Assembly: GCF_024652905.1 (NCBI RefSeq)
Contig: NZ_CP102428.1
Location: 2,244,501 to 2,308,500, forward strand
From: Pseudomonas oryzihabitans
Lineage (GTDB): Bacteria > Pseudomonadota > Gammaproteobacteria > Pseudomonadales > Pseudomonadaceae
Length of the DNA stretch: 64,000 bases
Reading direction: 5' to 3'
This document shows, piece by piece, positions 36,131 through 43,708 of this stretch (its first letter is position 1; each line of letters begins with the position of its first letter). The notes under the pieces are model-generated. The model did no database searches. It saw nothing but the letters and a program-made list of their open reading frames with translations, and was not told where the DNA came from. The position numbers and the translations under genes are program-made.

Positions 36131-36223
36131 GTAGGTTGGGCTGAGCTCAGCGAAGCCCAACGCCAGTTAGCTGAACACTGGGCCGCTGGGCTTCGACGGT
36201 GGAGCCGTCGCAACCCAACCTAC
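36131..36223 (+). repeat. composite REP unit (alpha arm, then inverted beta arm)
   Basis: 93-base unit, GTAGGTTGGG to CCCAACCTAC, with CTGAGCTCAGCGAAGCCC in the left arm and CTTCGACGGTGGAGCCGTCG in the right arm. Lies between the convergent chemoreceptor and LysR genes. Confidence 0.87.
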
Positions 36224-36236
36224 GACCGGATCTCCC

Positions 36237-37106
36237 TCACCCCATCCTCGCCTCTTCCAGCAGCCAGCGTTCGAAACTTGCGAGCGCGGAATCGATTTCC
36301 GTCGTGGGACGGGTGACCAGCACATAGCGTTCACGCAGCTCCGGCAGGACCGGCCAGGGCGCCTGGAGTCGGCCGGCGGCCAGATCCTCCTCGATGTAGT
36401 GCTCAGGTACCAGGGCCATGCCGAAGCCGGCCTTGGCGGCCTCGATCAGCAGCGAGTAGCGATCATAGGTAGGACCAACCGCCTGGGCGCCCAGGGGTAA
36501 CCCGGTGAGCGTGGCATAACGGGCCCAGCTGTGCGGACTCTCCAGCTTGTGCAGGAGCGGCAGGCTGGCCGGAGGATTGCCCGCCAGACGTGGATGACAG
36601 ACCGCGACCAGCTGCGTCTCGAACAACGGCTGCACCCGCAGACCGTGCCAGACCGGATGGTCATAGTTGATCGCGGCGTGCAGTCCGCTGTCTTCCAGGG
36701 CGAAGGGCTGCGTCCGCTCGCGCAGATTGACCTCGATGTCCGGATGGCGCGCCTGGAAGCGCGCCAGCATCGGGATCAGCCAGCGACCCGCCAGGGTCGG
36801 AATGACGCCGATCTCCAGCGCGGTGGTGCCGCGGGCCTGGGCGACCAGTTGCCGCGTGTGGCGTTCGATGTCGGCAAGGGCCGTGCGCATGTGCGCGGCA
36901 TAGCGGGCTCCGGCAGCGGAAAGCTCGACGCGATTGCCGATCCGCAGAAACAGTCTGACGCCCAGTGCAGCCTCCAGCTTGGCGATCTGCCGGCTAATGG
37001 CGCCCTCGCTGAGCGACAACTCCTGCGCCGCCTTGGCGAAGCTGAGATGGCGGGCGGCCGCTTCCAGGGCCACCAGCGCCGTAGTACTGGGCAGGCGTCT
37101 AGTCAT
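36237..37106 (-). CDS. LysR family transcriptional regulator (GcvA-like)
   Basis: A 289-residue LysR protein. Helix-turn-helix: TTALVALEAAARHLSFAKAA, then ELSLSEGAISRQIAKLEAAL. The effector domain opens with EIGVIPTLAGRWLIPMLARF, the GcvA-subgroup pattern. It is divergent from the DUF998 membrane protein gene (37238) with a 131-base gap containing a 7-base inverted repeat, so that gene is the best candidate target. Effector unknown. Confidence 0.88.
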   Translation of the reverse strand: MTRRLPSTTALVALEAAARHLSFAKAAQELSLSEGAISRQIAKLEAALGVRLFLRIGNRVELSAAGARYAAHMRTALADIERHTRQLVAQARGTTALEIGVIPTLAGRWLIPMLARFQARHPDIEVNLRERTQPFALEDSGLHAAINYDHPVWHGLRVQPLFETQLVAVCHPRLAGNPPASLPLLHKLESPHSWARYATLTGLPLGAQAVGPTYDRYSLLIEAAKAGFGMALVPEHYIEEDLAAGRLQAPWPVLPELRERYVLVTRPTTEIDSALASFERWLLEEARMG

Positions 37107-37112
37107 CAGCGG

Positions 37113-37143
37113 TCATCCTTGGCAGCGGGGCGCCCCAGGATGA
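37113..37143. promoter_or_regulatory. inverted repeat in the LysR-DUF998 divergent region
   Basis: TCATCCT (37113-37119) and AGGATGA (37137-37143) form a perfect inverted repeat with a 17-base spacer, just upstream of the LysR start. Candidate LysR autoregulatory site. Confidence 0.35.
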
Positions 37144-37237
37144 CGCCTGGGCAAGCTGCCTTGCAAAAAAATCCGTAACGCTCGCCCGCCAGCACCTCCT
37201 AGCATGACCAGACGATACCAGGGAGGCAGCAGCAGTG

Positions 37238-37891
37238 ATGATGACGAGGACGTTCGCCTGGAACCGCATGGATCGGCTGCTGCTGGGCACGGGTCTGTTG
37301 ATTCCGTTCTGGTTGACTATCGGCGTAGGGCTGACCGCCCTGGCGTATCCCGGTTACAGCCATGTCGATCATGCCCTGAGTCGGCTGGGGGCTGTCGATG
37401 CGCCCACTCAGGGATTTTCCGCCTGGCTCAACAACGTTCCTCTGGGGGTGCTGTTCGTGCTAGTCGCCCTGGGACTGGCCAGACGTTTTCGCACGTCGCG
37501 CCTGGCCGGGTTGAGCGCGGCCCTGATCCTGCTCCACGGCCTGGCGAGCTTCGCCACCGGGCTGTTCCCCTGCGACCAGGGCTGCGCCCCGCTGCAGCCC
37601 TCCGTTTCCCAGCAACTGCATAACCTGGCCGGCCTGGTGATGTTCCTGTCGCTGACCCTGGCGAGCGCGCTCTGGGCGTGGCTCGGCAAGCGGTTGCTGG
37701 CCTCGCCCGGCCTGGCTGCCTTCTCGGCGATCTGTACCCTGCTGGCCCTGGTCACCGCGGGCATGATGGCGAGCGCGGTCGCCGATGGCCAAGGCTTCGG
37801 GCTCTACCAGCGCCTCAACTATGCCGTGGGCGTCGCCTGGCTCGCCGTCCTGAGCGGAATGGCCAGGCGCAGCCCAGGTGGCCGGCCGTGA
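37238..37891 (+). CDS. DUF998 domain-containing membrane protein
   Basis: A 217-residue integral membrane protein with about six helices (LLLGTGLLIPFWLTIGVGLT at the start). The loop YPGYSHVDHALSRLGAVDAP and the block GLFPCDQGCAPLQPSVSQQL are characteristic of DUF998. No function is known for the family. GTG 37235, ATG 37238 and ATG 37241 are all possible starts; GGGAGG at 37221-37226 fits the first ATG best. Divergent from a LysR gene. Confidence 0.82.
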   Translation: MMTRTFAWNRMDRLLLGTGLLIPFWLTIGVGLTALAYPGYSHVDHALSRLGAVDAPTQGFSAWLNNVPLGVLFVLVALGLARRFRTSRLAGLSAALILLHGLASFATGLFPCDQGCAPLQPSVSQQLHNLAGLVMFLSLTLASALWAWLGKRLLASPGLAAFSAICTLLALVTAGMMASAVADGQGFGLYQRLNYAVGVAWLAVLSGMARRSPGGRP

Positions 37892-37913
37892 CCGACAAGC
37901 CGCCTGAAACCGC

Positions 37914-38174
37914 TCAGGCATGGACGGTCAGGGCGACGAGTCGGGCGACCAGAGGCCGTACCAGCAACACGCAGACGAAGGCGGACGGCATGGCCACCTG
38001 ATAGGCATTCATCACATTCCTGAAGTAGTCGGCGTCGAAGCCGAACTCCGCCAGGGTGATCACCAGGCACATCAGCAGGGCCATGATGGTCGACATATAG
38101 AGAGCGAAGACATAGGGCGTCGCTCGCTTGGGAAAGCGTGGCTTTATGGAAGTAGCGGGACTGATCGGCTTCAT
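37914..38174 (-). CDS. DUF2798 domain-containing membrane protein
   Basis: An 86-residue protein with two hydrophobic helices (YVFALYMSTIMALLMCLVIT and MPSAFVCVLLVRPLVARLVA), the hallmark of DUF2798. The N-terminal ~18 residues are basic (IKPRFPKRATP). No function is known. ATG 38174 is chosen because the family pattern starts near it. Convergent with DUF998 and divergent from a LysR gene at 38293, which is the likely regulator. Confidence 0.8.
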   Translation of the reverse strand: MKPISPATSIKPRFPKRATPYVFALYMSTIMALLMCLVITLAEFGFDADYFRNVMNAYQVAMPSAFVCVLLVRPLVARLVALTVHA

Positions 38175-38292
38175 CGGGTTGCCTCGGGTCAAGGAATCGA
38201 GGCCAAGCTTACAAGGGCGAGTCTCTGCCGGTAGCCTTCCCTGCCTTGGTTCACTATAAACAAAGATCAACGAATCCTTCGGCAGGGATCCC

Positions 38293-39207
38293 ATGGACAT
38301 CCTGGGCTTGATCAGTACCTACATCAGGGTCGTGGAAGCCGGCAGCATCGCCGGCGCCGCTCGCGCGCAGGGCCTGAGCGCGGCCGCAGTGAGCCAGAGC
38401 ATCGCTCGTCTGGAGGCACATCTGGGCGTACGGCTGCTGTCGCGGACCACGCGCCGTCTCGCCATGACCGAAAGCGGCGCCCGCTATTTCGAGAAAGTCC
38501 GGCACATCCCCCAGGACGTCGAGATCGCCGCCCACCTGGCTACCCTGGCCAGCGAGCCGCAGGGATCGCTGCGGATAGCCACCACCGCCGCCTTTGGCCG
38601 CCACCTGCTCGCGCCGCTGCTGCCGGCGTTCAAACAGACCTATCCGGGCATCGACATCGAATTGATCGGCAGCGACCGGCGCCTGGATCATCGCCTGGAA
38701 CAGATCGATGTCAGCCTGAGGATCAAGGCGCAGCTGAGCGACAGCCTGGTCGCTCGCCGGATCGCTTCTCGTGCCTTTGTGTTCTGCGCCGCGCCCGCCT
38801 ATCTCGAACAGGCCGGCACACCCCGCACCCCGGAAGAGCTGCAGCAGCACGCCTGCCTGCTGTTTCGCTATCCCACCGATGGACGCTATTTGCCCTGGCG
38901 CTTCGTGCGCGCGGGTCAGATCTTCGAGGCGGCTACCCGCCCTGGCTTCGTCTGCGACGACATCGACATGATCGCCCAGCTCGCCGTAAACGGGGGCGGC
39001 ATCGCGCGCCTGGCGGACTTCGTCGCCCTGCCGCTGATCGAGCGGGGCCAGCTGGTGTCGCTGTTCGACGCCCAGAGCCAAGACGCCACCGCCGCGCAGT
39101 CGGAGCCGATGGACATCTATGCCTGCGTTTCCGAGCGTTCCGCGCTGAGCGGCAAGGTTCGCGCCTTCATCGACTTTCTCGAACAGGCCCTGCAATCTGA
39201 TTCCTGA
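38293..39207 (+). CDS. LysR family transcriptional regulator (CrgA/AaeR-like)
   Basis: A 304-residue LysR protein of the large DhcR/CrgA-type subgroup: MDILGLISTYIRVVEAGSIA and GLSAAAVSQSIARLEAHLGV (helix-turn-helix), RLLSRTTRRLAMTESGARYF, then GSLRIATTAAFGRHLLAPLL at the effector domain. It is divergent from DUF2798; the 118-base gap has the AT-rich stretch TTCACTATAAACAAAGATCA. Target and effector unknown. Confidence 0.87.
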   Translation: MDILGLISTYIRVVEAGSIAGAARAQGLSAAAVSQSIARLEAHLGVRLLSRTTRRLAMTESGARYFEKVRHIPQDVEIAAHLATLASEPQGSLRIATTAAFGRHLLAPLLPAFKQTYPGIDIELIGSDRRLDHRLEQIDVSLRIKAQLSDSLVARRIASRAFVFCAAPAYLEQAGTPRTPEELQQHACLLFRYPTDGRYLPWRFVRAGQIFEAATRPGFVCDDIDMIAQLAVNGGGIARLADFVALPLIERGQLVSLFDAQSQDATAAQSEPMDIYACVSERSALSGKVRAFIDFLEQALQSDS

Positions 39208-39214
39208 CAGGCGA

Positions 39215-39250
39215 AGGCCCTGGCCGCCGTAGCGACCAGGGCCTCTCTCT
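39215..39250. terminator. bidirectional hairpin between convergent LysR and usp genes
   Basis: AGGCCCTGG (39215-39223) pairs with CCAGGGCCT (39236-39244); CTCTCTCTC follows on the plus strand. It lies between two convergent stops, so probable shared terminator with a weak T-tract. Confidence 0.55.
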
Positions 39251-40101
39251 CAGAGGCGCAGTACCAGGGTGGTGATGTCAGTGTGGTGCAGCAGGTGGGA
39301 CGTCTGACTGCCCAGCAGCAAGCGCCGGGCGGCGGAATGGCGGTAGGCGCCCATCACCAGCAGGTCGGCCCGAGAGGCCTGGACCCGCTCGGGAATCACC
39401 TCGGCCGGATGCCCTGCCACGAGGTGGATCGTCACCTCGCTGCCGCCGGTACGCAGGAGCTCCGCAGCGGCCTCCAGTTCGGCCACGCGCGCCGGCGTGG
39501 ACTCACCGACCTGCAGGACCACGCCCTGCAGCCCTGCCAGCAACCCGCTCCTGGCGACCTCCAGCAGTCCCTGATGGGTAGCCTCGCTACCGTCATGGGC
39601 GAGCAGAAAGCGCTGGGGTTCGCGGAAGTCGGCGGCGCACACCAGGATAGGCTTGTGCAGTGTTCGCACCACGGTTTCCAGCTGGCTACCGATACCGCGG
39701 CGACCGGCGTGCTCGCCGCGCTTGCCGATCACCAGCAGGCTCATGTCCGCCTCCAGTTCACGCAGGGTATCCACCAGGTAGTCGTGCCGCTGGAGCGTGG
39801 CAGGCGCCGTGACCAGCCCGCTGTCCTGCAACCGTTCCACGGCCCCGGCCAACCGCGCCGCGCCATCGGCACGCGCCAGACGCGCGCGCTGCTCGTCCAG
39901 CCGCGCCAGTTCCTCGAGCAGGTGCTCGCGCGAACCGAGGCCTATGGTGCCGCTGGCATCGGGGGCGGTGGGATAGAGGCTGCGCTCCAGGACATGCAGC
40001 AAGGTGAGGGGCAGCTCCAGCCGTTGTGCCAGCCAGGCGCCATGGTCGCAGACGCTGGCTGTCAGCGGCGAACCGTCGAGGCAAGCGATGATGTCTTTCA
40101 T
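39250..40101 (-). CDS. universal stress protein, two-domain
   Basis: A 283-residue tandem UspA protein. Domain 1 starts KDIIACLDGSPLTASVCDHG and carries a nucleotide-loop-like VIGKRGEHAGRRGIGSQ; domain 2 starts RFLLAHDGSEATHQGLLEVA and ends LVMGAYRHSAARRLLLGSQT. Two-domain forms resemble E. coli UspE. It is cytoplasmic. It follows the SulP gene by 16 bases on the same strand; SulP-usp pairing is common and suggests a linked role in anion or bicarbonate transport under stress, which is inference. Confidence 0.9.
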   Translation of the reverse strand: MKDIIACLDGSPLTASVCDHGAWLAQRLELPLTLLHVLERSLYPTAPDASGTIGLGSREHLLEELARLDEQRARLARADGAARLAGAVERLQDSGLVTAPATLQRHDYLVDTLRELEADMSLLVIGKRGEHAGRRGIGSQLETVVRTLHKPILVCAADFREPQRFLLAHDGSEATHQGLLEVARSGLLAGLQGVVLQVGESTPARVAELEAAAELLRTGGSEVTIHLVAGHPAEVIPERVQASRADLLVMGAYRHSAARRLLLGSQTSHLLHHTDITTLVLRL

Positions 40102-40117
40102 GGGTCTGTTCTCCCTC

Positions 40118-41602
40118 TCAGTGGCCCAACAGCTGACTATCGGCCCCGGGTTTGTCGTGGATGCTAAAGCGGTCGACCAGGGTCGCGCTGGCCTGATCGA
40201 GGTCCAGGACCTGCACGGTCACGCCTTCCCGGCGATACCTGAGCACGACCTTGTCCAGGGCGGCGACGGCGGTGATGTCCCAGAACTGAGCCGCCCTGAG
40301 ATCGATGCGTACCTCGTCCAGCACCTCCTTGAAATCGAAGGCCTCGATGAAGGCCGCGGTGGACGAGAAGAACACCTGGCCACGCACCTCGTAGACGCGA
40401 ATGCCGGGCGCTTCCAGACGAGACGTCAGCGTCAGTTGGTGCCCCACCTTGTTGGCGAAGAACAGCGAAGCCAGCAGCACCCCGACCAGCACGCCGAGCG
40501 CCAGGTTGTGGGTGGCGACCACGACCACCACGGTGGCCACCATCACCAGGTTGGTGGAAAGCGGATGCCGCCGCAGATTGCGGATCGAATCCCAGCTGAA
40601 GGTGCCGATGGAGACCATGATCATCACCGCGACCAGGGCCGCCATGGGGATCCGGGCGAGCCAGTCACCGAGAAACACCACCATCAGCAGCAGGAAGACG
40701 CCGGCGCAGAGTGTTGACAGCCGGGTGCGTCCGCCGGATTTCATGTTGATCACCGACTGGCCGATCATGGCGCAGCCCGCCATGCCGCCCAGCAGGCCGG
40801 CGGCGATGTTGGCGATCCCCTGCCCTTTGCACTCGCGATTCTTGTCGCTGGGCGTATCGGTGATGTCGTCGACGATGGTGGCCGTCATCAGGGACTCCAG
40901 CAGCCCCACCACGGCCAGTGCCAGGGAGTAAGGCAAGATGATCAGCAGGGTGTCGAGCGTCAGCGGCACCTGGGGCCAGAGCAGCACTGGCAGGGTATCG
41001 GGCAGCTGTCCCATGTCACCCACCGTGCGGATGTCCAGCCCCAGGACGAGGGAGACGGCCGTCAGCACCAGGATGCACACCAGCGGCGAGGGCAGCAGTC
41101 TGCCCACCACCGGCAGCAGCGGGAACAGATAGATGATGCCCAGTCCGGCGGCGGTCATGGCGTAGACCTCCCAGCCGACATGGGTCAGCTCGGGCAACTG
41201 GGCCAGAAAGATCAGGATCGCCAGGGCATTGACGAAGCCCGTCACCACGGAACGGGACACGAAGCGCATCAGCGCACCCAGGCGCAGATAGCCAGCAGCG
41301 ATCTGCAGCACCCCGGTCAACAGGGTCGCGGCCAGCAGATATTGCAGGCCGTGCTCCTTGACCAGGGTCACCATCAGCAGCGCCATGGCGCCGGTAGCCG
41401 CCGAGATCATGCCGGGGCGACCGCCGACGAAGGCGATCACCACGGCGATGCAGAAGGAGGCGTAGAGCCCCACCTTGGGATCGAGTCCGGCGATGATGGA
41501 AAAGGCGATGGCTTCGGGGATCAGCGCCAGGGCGACGACCAATCCGGACAGCACATCGTTCTTCACATTGGAAAACCAATGCGTCTTGAGGGTATTCAAC
41601 AT
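40118..41602 (-). CDS. SulP family inorganic anion transporter with STAS domain
   Basis: A 494-residue SulP (SLC26-like) transporter. About 12-14 helices begin with LSGLVVALALIPEAIAFSII (the family signature), then GLYASFCIAVVIAFVGGRPG and FVNALAILIFLAQLPELTHV; a C-terminal STAS domain covers ~residues 395-494 (VYEVRGQVFFSSTAAFIEAF). Possible substrates are sulphate, bicarbonate or other anions; the sequence does not decide. ATG 41602 (MLNTLKTHWFSNVKND) is the family start; the longer frame upstream is not conserved-looking. Confidence 0.9.
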   Translation of the reverse strand: MLNTLKTHWFSNVKNDVLSGLVVALALIPEAIAFSIIAGLDPKVGLYASFCIAVVIAFVGGRPGMISAATGAMALLMVTLVKEHGLQYLLAATLLTGVLQIAAGYLRLGALMRFVSRSVVTGFVNALAILIFLAQLPELTHVGWEVYAMTAAGLGIIYLFPLLPVVGRLLPSPLVCILVLTAVSLVLGLDIRTVGDMGQLPDTLPVLLWPQVPLTLDTLLIILPYSLALAVVGLLESLMTATIVDDITDTPSDKNRECKGQGIANIAAGLLGGMAGCAMIGQSVINMKSGGRTRLSTLCAGVFLLLMVVFLGDWLARIPMAALVAVMIMVSIGTFSWDSIRNLRRHPLSTNLVMVATVVVVVATHNLALGVLVGVLLASLFFANKVGHQLTLTSRLEAPGIRVYEVRGQVFFSSTAAFIEAFDFKEVLDEVRIDLRAAQFWDITAVAALDKVVLRYRREGVTVQVLDLDQASATLVDRFSIHDKPGADSQLLGH

Positions 41603-41864
41603 GGACAACTCGCACCTGTGCCTGACCCGTCGAGCGAGTGGCAGACGCCGGATCAGGCGTGAATTCCAGGGTTGGCAGCCGCCACGCCGCGGGCGCGACA
41701 GGACGGCAGACGTCCTTGCGTCAGCGAGCAAGGACGGGAGAGGTGCGAGCTATGGGGGACTGGGTTGCCAGTCGCGGGAGGGGCAATGCATACCCCAAAG
41801 GTATCACGAAAGAACGAGCGTTTGTAGACCGCACCTGCCGGTCTGGCCGGGCGTCAACCTGCCC

Positions 41865-42566
41865 TCACCGGCTTCCGCCGTCGCTGACGAGGTAGGTAGC
41901 CCGGTCGGTCCCACGCGGCAGCCGGTCCGGCGCCCGGGTGATCAAACCGATGTCCTTGGCCGCATCGTAGCCCAATCGTCGCCTGTTGCTTTCGGAGGAC
42001 AGCAAGGTGGTGAGCTCCTCCGGGGTCAGCTTGAGGCAGCCCTTGTAGATCTCACGGAACTTGAGGTTCTCGCGCTCGACGTCCTCGAACGCCTGCTTGG
42101 CCTGATCCGGCTTCATGTAGCCGTTGACGGCGATGGCCGCCGCGGCCGGATGCAGGAGAAAGCTGGCGAGCGGCGCCGCGTAACGATCTTCGGCCGCGCA
42201 ATAGATCATGGTGGCGGATGAATCCGTCGCGGCGGCGTCGATGGTATTGATGTGCAGCGGATAGTGGCGGATGAATTCGTAGGCGACATAGCCCGCCTCC
42301 ATGCTGCCGCCAGGGCTGTTGAGATAGAGGTTGACGTTCTTGGTGGCGGGGTACTTGAGGGCGATGTCGCTCAGGGCGGCCAGCAGGGAACTGACCGAGC
42401 GATCGTTGATACCGCTGTTGAAGTACACCGACGCGGTGTCGGCGCTGGCCGCCGTGCCCTCGCCGCGGATGACGGCCATCTCGGCGGAGGCCTCCGGCAG
42501 ACAGCCTGCGGCCAGCACGGCCAAGGCCCCGGCGGCCAACCGTTTAGCAACGCTCGAACGTCTCAT
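41865..42566 (-). CDS. secreted ClpP/crotonase-like serine protease lipoprotein
   Basis: A 233-residue protein with a signal peptide ending in a lipobox-like LAVLAAGC (Cys near residue 22), then a ClpP-like fold: VYFNSGINDRSVSSLLAALS, NLYLNSPGGSMEAGYVAYEF (compare ClpP oxyanion loop SPGGS), AAATDSSATMIYCAAEDRYA with the candidate nucleophile Ser, and SFLLHPAAAA with the candidate His. A ClpP-type protease would normally be cytosolic and served by a ClpX/A ATPase; a secreted one cannot be, so it may be an ATP-independent envelope protease. The activity is not proven. ATG 42566 follows a purine-rich GAGAGGGG. Confidence 0.75.
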   Translation of the reverse strand: MRRSSVAKRLAAGALAVLAAGCLPEASAEMAVIRGEGTAASADTASVYFNSGINDRSVSSLLAALSDIALKYPATKNVNLYLNSPGGSMEAGYVAYEFIRHYPLHINTIDAAATDSSATMIYCAAEDRYAAPLASFLLHPAAAAIAVNGYMKPDQAKQAFEDVERENLKFREIYKGCLKLTPEELTTLLSSESNRRRLGYDAAKDIGLITRAPDRLPRGTDRATYLVSDGGSR

Positions 42567-42670
42567 CCCCTCTCGCTCCCAGGTCGGCAATCGGCCAAAG
42601 ACCTGAAACGCTAGAGGGCGAGACTTAAGATCGGCTTAAGGCAGGACGGACTGCCTGGATCGCTGTGCGC

Positions 42671-43027
42671 TCAGTCCTTTTTCAGCAGTCCCGCCAGCCC
42701 CGCGAAGGGGTTGTGGGTCGCCTGGGCCACCTTGGGCGTGCTCAGGGAGCTGTCGCTGAAATACTGCTGATCGGTGTAGCGACTGTGCTCGTTGTCGTGG
42801 CAGTACAGGCAGAGCAATTCCCAGTTGGAGCCGTCCTGGGGATTGTTGTCGTGGTTGTGGTCCCGATGATGCACGGTCAGCTCGCTCAGGCGCTTGCCGG
42901 CGAATTCCCGGGCGCAGCGACCACAGACGTGGGGATACATCTTCAGCGCTTTTTCGCGATAGCCGCGTTCGCGCTCGCGCTGGGTCTCGGCGAGGATTCG
43001 ATCCAGCTTCGAGGTATCGGTAGCCAT
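42671..43027 (-). CDS. yajD: YajD family HNH nuclease
   Basis: A 118-residue HNH endonuclease-fold protein: N-terminal helix ETQRERERGYREKALKMYPH, zinc-type cysteines in VCGRCAREF, the catalytic strand ELTVHHRDHNHDNNPQDG with the HH pair, and CLYCHDNEH. This matches the widely conserved YajD. Its substrate and role are unknown. It has no signal peptide. Confidence 0.93.
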   Translation of the reverse strand: MATDTSKLDRILAETQRERERGYREKALKMYPHVCGRCAREFAGKRLSELTVHHRDHNHDNNPQDGSNWELLCLYCHDNEHSRYTDQQYFSDSSLSTPKVAQATHNPFAGLAGLLKKD

Positions 43028-43151
43028 GCTGCACCTGGGTGGTCGGGAGAGAGGCCCAGTATAGCCTGGGCCTGGCGCTCCCGGTGAGCGCTCGCCATAG
43101 GATCCGGCGGCCGATCGCCCGACCTCTTAATCTCAGGCTTAACCTTCCCGC

Positions 43152-43361
43152 CAGTGCCGCCATCGGTTTGCCGAAGCGCTGGCGAATGCCCTGCGCACGG
43201 ATCGAACTGCCGCCCAGGCCGACGGCTTGGCAGCCCAGGCGCTGTCGCGCTGCATCTGCAAGCGCCCCACGTCCAGAGCCTGCTGGTGGGTTCATCGACA
43301 CCGCCAGCCCAGCGGAGGCCGATGAATTGGCCAGGCACTTGGCGCAGCTGGAGCGCTGACA
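43152..43361 (+). pseudogene. fragment of an unrecognised gene with two frameshifts
   Basis: Three consecutive frames read like one protein: RHRFAEALANALRTDRTAAQ then ADGLAAQAL (frame A); LHLQAPHVQSLLVG (frame B, from about 43247); FIDTASPAEADELARHLAQL and a TGA at 43359-43361 (frame C). The A-to-B shift coincides with a GCGCTG direct repeat (an apparent 8-base insertion, TCGCGCTG); B-to-C needs one missing base in CTGGTGGGTTC. The upstream part is absent or unrecognisable. I do not know the family. Confidence 0.4.
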
Positions 43362-43708
43362 GCTTTTTATTCGCCCTCACCTTCACGGGCAGCAACCCTT
43401 CCTACGAATCGCGCCTGACCGCAAAAATGTTTATTGCGTCACATAAAACTTTTTCATGGACTACCGCTCCAACGCCAGGCTCAGACGCTCTGGCCTGCGG
43501 TTCTTGAACGAAAAAGCCATTTCCGGCGCTCGCTCCGCCACAGGGATGATCGAGCCGCGTCACCTGCGATACCTGTACCACCAGGAGTCACGCTTCCCCG
43601 CCGTCAACGCAAGACACGGATCAGTCGCGTTCCCCTCCGCTAGCTCGCCATAACCCCTAACCTTGCCCCCTGGGCGTGAGTCGACTACCTAGCGCTTGAG
43701 GTTTTCCC
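43362..43708 (+). other. gap and leader upstream of the second chemoreceptor gene
   Basis: An AT-rich stretch (AAAAATGTTTATTGCGTCAC, then ATAAAACTTTTTC, about 43421-43457) lies 250 bases before the start. The rest is GC-rich without a coding pattern. As with the chemoreceptor at 34119, a distant AT-rich promoter-like part is followed by a long leader. Confidence 0.4.
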
